Shown: positions 55,312 to 64,000 of the stretch, in pieces
How positions within the stretch are numbered: position 1 is the stretch's first letter
Layout of the letters: every line of letters starts with the position of its first letter
NCBI GenBank assembly: GCA_024867545.1
Contig: JANFNE010000001.1
Coordinates: 1,240,001-1,304,000, forward strand
Length of the DNA stretch: 64,000 nt
Origin: Phytopythium helicoides
Lineage: Eukaryota > Oomycota > Peronosporomycetes > Pythiales > Pythiaceae
Direction of reading: 5' to 3'
Translations under genes and position numbers: made by a program
Notes under the pieces: model-generated
What the model was told of the DNA's origin: nothing
Seen by the model: only the letters and a program-made list of their open reading frames with translations
The model's database searches: none

Positions 55312-58300
55312 ATGAACGGTACGCATCCTGCTCGATCACGGAGCCACTGGGCAACAAGCTCACGATCATATCTCTGCTTGCTAGCCACCGAGGGAGAAAG
55401 CCACTTTGTCGCTGCACCGTCAACGCCCAAGACCACGCAGCCAACTTGTTTCCGTGACCAAGAGCACCCCCTGCAAACGGCATCACTGCCTGCTCGCCTG
55501 TTTCTAACATGGATCCAGCCGCTCGTAACTCTAGGGAAAAAGAGAGCGCTCGAGATTGAAGACGTATGGCGCGGATCTCCAGAAGATTCGTGTGAGGAGC
55601 TGTACAAGCGACTTTCGGCTTCACTCGACGCCTCAGCAGCTGCGCCGCCGGTCAAGCCTGGCTTGCCGCGCATTCTGGTTGCATTCGTCAAGACCTTTCG
55701 CGCTGAGATTCTTGCAGTATTTCTTTGCGATGCAGTCTACATTACTGGTCAGGCAGTGATAGCACTGACAACGGAAGCCATTCTCGACTTTCTCAGCGAC
55801 CGCGAGAACCGCTTCGGCATCAAGTCCGGCTACCCGCTCGTATTCATCCTCTCTCTATCTGGATTAGTTTCTCAGCTATGCTTCAACTACTCGTTCTTCA
55901 TTTCCTCGCGCGTCGGTGCCAACATGCGCTCGCTGCTCATGGACCTCTTGTACCAAAAGTCGCTGCGTCTGTCGAGCCAGGCGCGCCAGAAGTACACGAC
56001 GGGGGAGATCGTGACGCTTCTGTCGGTTGATACAGAACGAGTGTTCACCGCAATGCTTCAGGGCCCATGGATTGTTATGTCTCCTATATCTTTCTTGGTG
56101 ACGGTCGTGATGATTGGCGTCGTGTTCGACGTGGTGTCTGCAGTTGCTGGTGCGGTAGTGCTGTCGATTGTGGTATTCACGTCGTTGCAGTTTGCGAAAC
56201 GCATCGGAATGGCGCAAAAGAACTTGTTGCCAGTCACTGAACAACGCGTCAAGATCACGTCTGAAGCCCTGCAAGGAATTCGCGTCATGAAGCTGTACGC
56301 GTGGACGGATGCGCTCGCTCGTCGTGTGTCTACTGTCCGCCAGCTGGAGATGCAAAAGTATCGAGCGTTCCACGGGTGGCAAGTGCTGAACTCGACGTTG
56401 CTGTTCTTGACCCCGAGCTTTTTATCCTGCCGTAGCGATTGGTGCTTTTGTGGCACGTCACCCACTAGCACTTAGCGTTACCAAGGCGTACACGCTGTCT
56501 GCAGTCGTCAACGTCGCCAGACAAGGAGTCGGCATGTTCCCGATTGCCATCGCTTCGCTGTCCCAAGTGCTGGTTGTGGGCCACCGCGTCGACAAGTTCT
56601 TGCAGAGCGACGAGTTTATGAATCAAACTCTGGAAACAGCAAACCAGCTATTACCATCCCAGAACCAATACACAAGCCAGCCCCGCGTTCCGTCACTAAT
56701 GGGGGCTATTTCCATTCAAGACGCAAGTTTTTGTTGGTCACTACCCGACACCACTTCACCGCCAACCGACAATACTTCTTCAGTTGTAGATCCTTTCGAC
56801 ACAAGTGAGTTTGCTATCACCAGCATCAGCATCAACATCGAAGTTGGGTCGCTCGTCATGATTGTAGGGTCCGTCGGGTCTGGAAAATCCAGCCTCCTCC
56901 TTGCCATGCTAGGCGAAATGCACCAGACAACAGGACACATCGACATCAACGGTCAAGTCGCATACGTGGCACAAGAAGCATGGATCCGTAACGCGACACT
57001 CAAAGACAACATCACATTCGAGAGTGACTTTGATGCCGATCGATACGCGCGGGTGCTTGATGCAACACAACTGTTGACCGACCTCGACGCTCTTCCCGAC
57101 GGTGATCAGACCGAGATCGGCGAGCGTGGTATCAACTTGAGTGGTGGCCAGAAGGCGCGAGTGAGCATCGCCCGAGCGCTTTATCGCCCATCGTACGATA
57201 TCTTGATGCTGGATGATCCTCTCAGTGCGGTAGACCCTCACGTCGCTCATGACATTTTCGAGCACTGTATCGTGGGCTTGGCTCGTTCAAAGACGCGGCT
57301 GCTGGTGTTGAACAGCCATTACGACTTGCTGCCTCAAGCAGATCGGGTGTTGGTGATCTCGAATGGGTCGATTGTTGGCGACGGGAAATTCGAAGATGTA
57401 ATTCATGAGTTCCCATGGCTGGTGGCAAAGCAGAAGGAGCTGACCGAGACAGAGGACAATATCATCGATGAGACAGCAGAAACTGCAACGGAAAGCTCAT
57501 TGCAAGTCGACCAGCAGCCACAGCCAGCATTAGTTGTTGGAGCCGACAAACAGTCAGCCCCTTCGACGACTCTCGCCACTGTCGCAGCTACAGCTGGAGC
57601 CGGCACGCTCGTCCAGAAAGAAGACCGCGTCAAGGGACGAGTCTCGGGAAATACATACAAGTCCTACTTTGACGAGACCGGCTTTGGAGCCCTGGTAGTT
57701 CTCCTGCTCATCACTGTCGCGTACACGTTGGGCCAGGGTATGCGCGTGCTCGTGGACTGGTGGCAGGCGTTCTGGGCCAAAAACATCATGGCTGCGAGTG
57801 CTGCGAGCACATCGTCAAACTCGAGCGATGACGACTATTCTGCAGGCTGGTATGCCGGTCTGTACTATGGATTCATCGTCATTTGCGCTGTCGTCACGCT
57901 CTGTCGCAGCCTCATGGTCATGTGGCTGCTGTTGCGGAGCTCCACCAACTTGCATCACGAGCTGTTCGGCCGAGTGCTCAACGCCCCTGTCAACACGTAC
58001 TTCGACGTGACTCCCGTCGGTCGCATCCTCAATCGGTTCTCGAATGATCTGGACCAAATGGACTCGGTGCTGCCACAGCAGTATCAGAACTTCATCCAAA
58101 ACATATCACTCAGCGTCGGTGGTTTAGCTGTGTGTGCCGCATCCTCGTACTACATCGCAATCGCGTACCTCCCGATCTTCGCAGCACTAGTGCTCGTTGG
58201 TGTGTACTTCAAGAAATCTTCTCGAGAGATCAAGCGACTCGAGGGAATCTCCCGTACACCCGTTTACAATCTCTTCAACGAGTCATTGAATGGCTTCCAG

Positions 58301-59428
58301 ACTATTCGTGCGTTCAAGATGCAAGGCGTCTTCAACGCTATCAATCGACGCACGGTCGATGAGAATGCAGCCTTCTACTTCACGTACTGGGGAGCCGGTC
58401 GCTGGCTGGCTGTGCGCCTCGACACGTTGTCGGTGGTCGTCATCTTCGTCGTGTCACTGTACTTGGTCGCGACAAAGGGACAACTCAGCGCGATTCTCGC
58501 GGGTCTATCGCTTACGTACGCCATTTCGCTCACGTCGACGATCCAGTCGACGATTCGAGACGTCGACCGCACAGACAACGCCATGACGAGCGTGGAGCGT
58601 ATCCTGCACTTTCGCGACATCCCACAGGAAGAAACGGGTGGGCTCGATATCAACGCGAAGAACAGTGGAGAGCTCGCGAACTGGCCCAGTGCTGGTGCCA
58701 TCCGCTTCAAGGCTCTCCACCTGAGGTATCGCCCCGAGCTCCCGCTCGTGTTGCGGGGAGTCGACATGGATATCGGTGGAGGCGAAAAAGTAGGAATCTG
58801 CGGTCGCACTGGCGCCGGCAAGAGCTCGCTCATGGTTGCGCTATTTCGTATCTGTGCATTCGACAGTGGGTCCATCTTGATTGACGGTGTCGACATCCAA
58901 CGCGTCAAGCTCGAGTCGCTGCGCCGGTCACTGGCCATCATCCCGCAAGACCCGGTGCTGTTCAGCGGCTCGCTGCGCGATAACCTGGACCCGTTCGGCG
59001 ACAATTCGGACGCCGAGCTGTGGGAGGCGCTGCGACAAGTGCATCTCGCCGATGCGGTGGCGACGTGGGGCGGCGGTCTCGGACTGGACGCCGTCGTGGC
59101 CGAGAAGGGCGACAACCTGTCCGTGGGCCAGCGCCAGCTCGTGTGCATCGCGCGCGCGCTGCTGAAGCGCAGCCGCATCGTGGTGCTGGACGAGGCGACG
59201 GCCAGTGTTGACTCGGCCACGGACGCGCTCATCCAGACGACCATCAAGCAGAGCTTCGCGGCGCAGACCATGCTGGTGATCGCGCACCGCATCGACACGA
59301 TCGCGCACTGCGACAAGATCGCGGTCATGTCTGCCGGCCGCGTGGCCGAGTTCGGGCGTCCGCAGGAGCTTCTGTCGCGTCCGTCGTCTCTGTTCGCGCA
59401 GCTCGCTCGTCGCCACGGGGAGCAGTAG
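55312..59428 (+). CDS. ABCC (MRP-type) ABC transporter 2
   Basis: Inverted paralogue of ABCC gene 1, about 1,370 aa, same TMD1-NBD1-TMD2-NBD2 order and motifs. TMD1 and the linker have diverged from gene 1 (SQLCFNYSFFISSRVG, MKLYAWTDALARR), but from NBD1 Walker A to the C-terminus the two proteins differ at only about 14 residues by eye. The start is uncertain: at the position matching gene 1's MESH the codon is ACC, in GCCACCGAGGGAGAAAGCCAC, with no ATG. The nearest upstream in-frame ATG is 55312 (MNGTHPARS), used here; another is 55159. A frame change at about 56420-56432 (T run) joins FLTPSF to VAIGAFVARHPLALSV. Confidence 0.88.
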
Positions 59429-59560
59429 CAGTAGTAGCAGTAGTAGCAGCAGCAGCAGCAGCAGCAGCCGTCGTTCGATGATGCGCATCAACTGCGCGTC
59501 GTTTTGGTATCAAATCAAGCAGTCTTGTAAGTACACCTCTGTCCGCGCGTTTCTTCGCCC
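56855..59560 (+). repeat. Right arm of the large inverted repeat
   Basis: Partner of 49060-51774 in opposite orientation. It covers NBD1 to the stop of ABCC gene 2 plus about 130 nt of flank ending at CGCGTTTCTTCGCCC. The flank lies just before the threonyl-tRNA synthetase start, as the other arm lies just before the SUMO-like gene start. Confidence 0.85.
59425..59470 (+). repeat. AGC/AGT trinucleotide repeat at the ABCC gene 2 stop codon
   Basis: The TAG stop at 59426-59428 lies at the head of a run of CAG and TAG triplets. Its equivalent in the other arm is a heptamer repeat, so this short tract evolves within otherwise near-identical arms. Confidence 0.75.
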
Positions 59561-59603
59561 AAGGTGCGCCGCCCATCCAGTATCAATCGTTCAACCTGCC
59601 AAG

Positions 59604-62197
59604 ATGCGCCGCTGGCTGCGCTCCGCCGGCCGCGCGCCGCTCGCCAGGGCGCTCGCCGGCGCCCAAAGCCGCGCGGGCTTCTCCTCCGTGTCCATCAGCG
59701 AGTCGCGCGTGGCGCTGTGGCAGCTTGAGCTCTCGCGCCAGCAGCAGCAGCTGGAGGAGGCGCGCGCCGCGGCCGTCGCTCGCGCCGAGCCCATCGAACT
59801 GGCGGTGGAGACGCCTGCAGGCGAGCGCCACGCGTTCCGCGGCGTCTGCGGCGTGTCCACGGCCATCGACGTGCTCAAGGAGCTGCAGGAGCGCGGCGTG
59901 CCCAAGTTCCAGGCGGTCGCGGCGGTGGTGGACGGCGACGAGGTCGTGGACCTGCGCGCGCCGCTGGACAAGTCGGGCCAGCTCCGGCTGCTGGAGTGAG
60001 TGCGCTGCAGCGGGAGTAGTGCATGGAGCAGCTGGGCTGACGGTGGATGCAGCTTCTCGAGCGACCAGGGCAAGCACGTCTTCTGGCACTCGTCGGCGCA
60101 CGTTCTCGGCCAGGTGAGCGAGAAGCTCGTTCAAAACGGGCGTCATTACAACGCTAACCGCTGAGGCTCTGCACATTAGGCGCTGGAGGAAAAGTTCCAG
60201 GACAAAGTCCGGCTGTGCGACGGCCCGGCGCTGACCGAGGGCGGATTCTTCTACGAGATGTTTCTGGAGGACGGACTCACGGTCTCCGAGGCGGATTTTG
60301 ACGATCTGTCGAAGCGCATCAAGGCTATCGTCAAGCAGCGGCAGCCGTTCGAGCGTCTGCAGGTCACGCGTGAGTTCGCCGACGAGCTAGTTTGCGTACT
60401 CGGAGTTCAAGAGGGACATGCTGCACAAGATCCCCGAGGGTGAGACTATCTCGCTCTATCGCTGCGGCCCGCTCATCGACCTCTGCCGTGGTCCCCACGT
60501 TCCTCACACCGGTGCGTATTCATTGCATTTCTCTTCATATTGTGTGCGATGGGCAAAAAGATAGCAGTGGATGAGAGATGCAATCACCACTGCCTTCTTT
60601 ACAGCGCTGTCCATGATGATCATGGCAGTGCAGTGCCCTATATCGATCGAAGTTGTCTTTCGAACGACTCTGCACTCTAGCATTGAGTATCACAGAGCTA
60701 CACGTGGACACACATGCCAAGAAAGCGAGTTATGGTTCGACTGACTTTTCTTGCAATTCAATGCGTAGGTCTGCTCTCGTCGTTCCAAATCACCCGGTGC
60801 GGCGCATCTCACTGGGAGGACCGAGCCCTGCTTCAGCGTGTGTACGGTGTGTCGTTCCCGTCCAATGCGATGCTTAAGGAGTGGCAGCACCTCCAGGAGG
60901 AGGCCAAGAAGCGCGATCACCGCGTTATTGGCAAAAACCAGCAGCTCTTCATGTTCCACCAGCTGAGTCCGGGGTCGTGCTTCTTCTTGCCACACGGCAC
61001 GCGGGTGTTCAATACGCTTGCCAACTTCATTCGTGATGAGTATCGCCGCCGTGGTTACGACGAAGTTATCACCCCGCTGATCTTCAAGAAGCAGTTGTGG
61101 GAGACGTCGGGACATCTCAAGAACTACCATGAAGACATGTTCATGGTCTCCCAGGGCATGAGCGAGGTGCCAGAGGAGGAGCATGAGCACAACGATGAGA
61201 GCCACGATCATGACGGTCATCATCACCATCATGCTGGTGAAGGCGAAGTCGACGAATTTGGACTGAAGCCCATGAACTGCCCGGGTCACTGCTTGCTGTT
61301 CCGCGAATCGCGCCGATACTCTTACCGTGAGTTGCCCGTCCGCCTCGCTGACTTTTCTGCGCTGCACCGTAATGAAGCGTCCGGCGCGCTGACGGGTCTG
61401 ACGCGTGTGCGCCGATTCACCAGGATGATGCGCATATTTTCTGCACCAGTGATCAAGTGCAGCGAGAAATCTCAGAGTGCCTAGCGTTCATTCAGCACGT
61501 CTATGGTGTCTTCGGCTTCACGTTCCAACTCAGACTTTCGACACGTCCCGAGAACTACATGGGCGAACTGAGTGTCTGGGAGAGTGCCGAGGCGCAGCTG
61601 CGTACGGCGCTGGACGAATTCGGGGAGCCGTGGACCGTAAATGAGGGCGATGGCGCGTTCTACGGCCCCAAGATCGACATTGTGGTGACAGGATGCTCTG
61701 CAGCGGCAGCACCAGTGCGGCACGATTCAGCTTGACTTCCAGCTCCCGCGCAACTTCGAGCTGTCATACGACGGTGCTGACGGTCAAGAGCACACACCTA
61801 TCATCATTCACCGCGCGGTGCTGGGCTCGATTGAGCGCATGATGGCTATCTGATTGAACACACTGGAGGCAAGTGGCCCCTCTGGCTGAGCCCGCGTCAG
61901 GTGGCGGTCTTGCCGATCGCTGAGGCTCATCGCGAATACGCACACTCGGTAGCGACGGCGCTAGAGCGTGGCGGTGGTCTCAAGTACATTGATGTGCTTG
62001 ACGGCAGCAAGACTCTTAACAAGCGCGTTCGCGAGGCTCAGGTTGCAGGCTACAACTACATCCTGGTGGTGGGTGATCAAGAGCAGGCTTCTCAGCAGGT
62101 GAACGTTCGCACTCGCGACAGTCAGGCTCAGCGTGGGGCTGTCAGTTTGTCGGCGTTTGCAGAGGACGCCAAGGCGCAAGTTGCACGATTAGAGTAA
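59604..62197 (+). CDS. Threonyl-tRNA synthetase
   Basis: Charges tRNA-Thr with threonine. Exons 59604-59995, 60053-60113, 60180-60511 and 60769-62197; the last intron (257 nt) is the longest seen here. The N-terminus [19 protein letters not shown] looks like a mitochondrial presequence and is followed by a TGS-like domain ([16 protein letters not shown]...[11 protein letters not shown]). The second-additional-domain region has [13 protein letters not shown] and [10 protein letters not shown]. The class II core has [14 protein letters not shown] and [21 protein letters not shown]; the anticodon domain is at the end ([23 protein letters not shown]). A His-rich insert ([14 protein letters not shown]) precedes the NCPGH motif. 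Frame changes: near 60389 (extra base), 61416 (missing C), 61691-61692 (extra G) and 61850 (missing C). Confidence 0.9.
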
Positions 62198-62306
62198 ATC
62201 CGTGAATATGCGCAGTCGTGAGTAGGCATTGTGAGAAGGCCAAGCGAAGAAACATAGAGTCAACCCAACTTCACGAGATATCGCGTTCGTTCATTCCTTC
62301 TCATCT

Positions 62307-63614
62307 TTAGACAGACTGGCTGACCTGCCCTACGACAAGGTGATTGAGTGCACGGTTTCCGTCCCAGCCACCGAAGATGAACACGTGCGGACCAACTGGT
62401 GTGACCGAGTGGCCGTATCGGTTGCCAACTTCAACGCCTCGGGCTCGCGGACGGTACCACTCCATGCGTTTGACGTCCAAGACCCGGGCGTACGAGGAGC
62501 TCTGTTGCAGCTCCCGAGTGCGAGCATCAGTCCAGTGTCTACGTTCAGCGTCCTTGGTGGTATCACCACTTGTCAAACGCTGTTCGCGTGCCTCCATTTT
62601 GACGAGTTCTCGCACTTGCTTGTCTCCCATGAACAGAGGTGATCTCTCTGTGCCCGACCACCCTCCGAGAACAATTGCAACCTGGTCTTCGTCGTCCTTG
62701 TCCGTGCCGGTAAGATCGAGCAGGCACGTCCCATGACCAAACGTAGGAGTCGGGTACTCACCAACGAGCCTTGGGCGGCTCCACGTCATGCTGTTTGCGT
62801 CCAGCAAGAAAATGTCCTTATTGTAGGCTGGAAGCTGTCCTGGAAGCACGCTGTAGCCTCCGTAGACCATGAGGGTAGTCGCTTCATTCGGCCCACCAAC
62901 TCGAACCATCGACATATTTTGTCGAGCAGGGGGTGGTTTTCCGCCGCACTTCGGCTGCTGCCACGTGAACGTGCTCGAATCAAACAGCCAGAAGTCATTC
63001 ATGCTCGTTGTGCCGTCCCATCCACCAAACACCGCCATGCGTTGGTCATCGAGAGCCTCGCAGCCGTGGCCAAAGCGTGCGCGAGGACAGTCGGTCGTCC
63101 ACTGTACTTGAAACCACCCGAGGGCATCTAGATCAAGGAAAAACATGTCACGCAGTGCTGCGCTGTCTCCGGTCTTTGTCTTGCCACCGCCCTGTGTGTC
63201 TCCTCGTCCGCCAAAAACGAACATCCGAGATCCACCATTCAGCAGGACTGCGGAGTGGCCGTATCGCGGACTCGGCATGACAACTTCGTCGTCTGCGTCA
63301 GCAGCCGTGATGCCCTCGATCTTGCCCCATTGCTTCTTCCGCTTCGGGAAAATGATCTCGGCCCATGCTGATGTGCGGAGGTCGAGCCGATGCAGATCGT
63401 TCAGATAAACGAATGCCCCATGGCTGCCAAAGTAGTGCCCGCCGAAGATGTACAGCATCTCCCCAGCGAGCACCGCGGAATGACCGCCACGAGCACTAGG
63501 AGCATCTCCATCAATCGGAGGTTGCGTCCACGAAATCTCGACGCGACTTGCAGCAGGAGCCTGCTCCTCCGGCTGCTGGCGACGCAGCGGGCTCGGCGGG
63601 TGCTGGAGCGGCAT
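62307..63614 (-). CDS. Kelch-repeat protein
   Basis: About 435 aa, first ATG at 63614 (the ORF opens with TTG two codons earlier). At least five Kelch blades are visible from the R.GHSAVL...LYIFGG, R.GHSAVL...MFVFGG, R.GHGCE...MAVFGG, LMVYGG and R.GHSVTP...VFIFGG repeats, each followed by a W near the blade end. The repeats should close into a beta-propeller for protein binding. No BTB, F-box or TM segment is seen. A lysine-rich insert lies in blade 2 (KRKKQWGKIEG). Partner unknown. It converges on the synthetase gene with about 110 nt between stops. Confidence 0.85.
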   Translation of the reverse strand: MPLQHPPSPLRRQQPEEQAPAASRVEISWTQPPIDGDAPSARGGHSAVLAGEMLYIFGGHYFGSHGAFVYLNDLHRLDLRTSAWAEIIFPKRKKQWGKIEGITAADADDEVVMPSPRYGHSAVLLNGGSRMFVFGGRGDTQGGGKTKTGDSAALRDMFFLDLDALGWFQVQWTTDCPRARFGHGCEALDDQRMAVFGGWDGTTSMNDFWLFDSSTFTWQQPKCGGKPPPARQNMSMVRVGGPNEATTLMVYGGYSVLPGQLPAYNKDIFLLDANSMTWSRPRLVGEYPTPTFGHGTCLLDLTGTDKDDEDQVAIVLGGWSGTERSPLFMGDKQVRELVKMEAREQRLTSGDTTKDAERRHWTDARTRELQQSSSYARVLDVKRMEWYRPRARGVEVGNRYGHSVTPVGPHVFIFGGWDGNRALNHLVVGQVSQSV

Positions 63615-63851
63615 CTCCAAGACGAAAGCCGTTGTCAGCGCGGGCTGTCGAGGGCGAAACTAAAATTACCAGTAGACTCCAAGGCAGGCAGGCTGTAGCA
63701 ACATCAACGACAATCCGAGACCACAGGAAACCATGAACACACGGGTGGAGGCGTAGGCAAAAGAGGAGCGGCATTAACACACAACTGAAGGCGGCCCGGG
63801 ACTCAGTCTGGGTCGCCGTCTATCACCGCGTCCTGCTCGCGCGCACGCTTC

Positions 63852-64000
63852 CTAGACCGAGAGCGCGAACTGCTGGCGGCCGAGGTCGAGCACGGGGAGG
63901 CTGCGAAAGCCGCGCACGCCGACCGTGTGCTGGATCTGGTCGAACCAGCGCACGAGGCTGACGAGCTCCGCGCGCTGCTTGGTCGAGAACTGTCCGACCG
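63852..64000 (-). CDS. C-terminal end of a GST-like, aaRS-complex type protein (partial)
   Basis: Only the last 48 codons are in the window; the gene continues past the right edge. The reading TKQRAELVSLVRWFDQIQHT resembles the end of GST-like domains in aminoacyl-tRNA synthetase cofactors and EEF1E1-type proteins (RWF.HIQH). It stops at 63852-63854. A second minus frame (RKRAREQDAVIDGDPD, stop near 63804) is also open, so a downstream exon is possible. Confidence 0.4.
   Translation of the reverse strand, partial: VGQFSTKQRAELVSLVRWFDQIQHTVGVRGFRSLPVLDLGRQQFALSV

Noticed and set aside
58375..59328. Long antisense frames over both ABCC C-terminal halves
   Set aside because: They mirror the codon pattern of the coding strand in a GC-rich gene and appear identically in both arms.

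Overview
The window looks like nuclear DNA of an oomycete, most likely a Peronosporales or Pythiales relative of Phytophthora. Genes are densely packed on both strands. Introns are short (about 57-75 nt in most cases) with GT...AG ends and CTAAC/CTGAC-like branch sites. CCAAT boxes recur just upstream of start codons. The gene content is eukaryotic: Rab GTPase, PRMT3, Rab3GAP2, ABCC transporters and a nucleolin-like protein. The species call is inference; eukaryotic origin is certain.

1-14480: a tandem array of a 448-bp unit, each carrying one elongator tRNA-Met(CAU) gene. There are 33 tRNA positions: 28 intact (73 nt) and 5 with an identical 23-nt deletion removing the anticodon arm. The array runs off the left edge. 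14481-15915: a decayed PIF/Harbinger-type DNA transposon with both of its characteristic proteins (Myb/SANT-like on +, DDE transposase on -), both broken.

16208-28026: Rab8/RabE GTPase (+), PRMT3 (+), Rab3GAP non-catalytic subunit (-), an IQ/WW/B-box protein (-) and a multi-pass membrane protein (-). 28572-35942: two single-pass membrane proteins sharing a DGTTTYC motif flank two tandem nodulin-like MFS transporters. 36604-40934: a short two-exon gene, an acidic disordered protein and a coiled-coil protein. 41001-49005: a Cys-cluster/methyltransferase fusion (-), a two-RRM nucleolar protein (+), a TatD nuclease/RNA 3'-phosphate cyclase fusion (-), a six-TM AIG1/rolling-stone-like protein (+) and a Rad60/NIP45-like protein with three SUMO-like domains (-).

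49060-59560: two ABCC (MRP-type) transporters in head-to-head inverted orientation. Their second halves, with some 3' flank, are nearly identical over about 2.7 kb, while the first halves have diverged. 59604-64000: threonyl-tRNA synthetase (+), a Kelch protein (-) and the end of a GST-like protein (-) cut by the right edge.

Many otherwise good genes carry 1-nt frame changes, mostly in runs of one base (two tandem MFS paralogues are broken at the same codon in opposite directions). The simplest reading is residual homopolymer error in the assembly, so these genes are annotated as functional with a caution rather than as pseudogenes.
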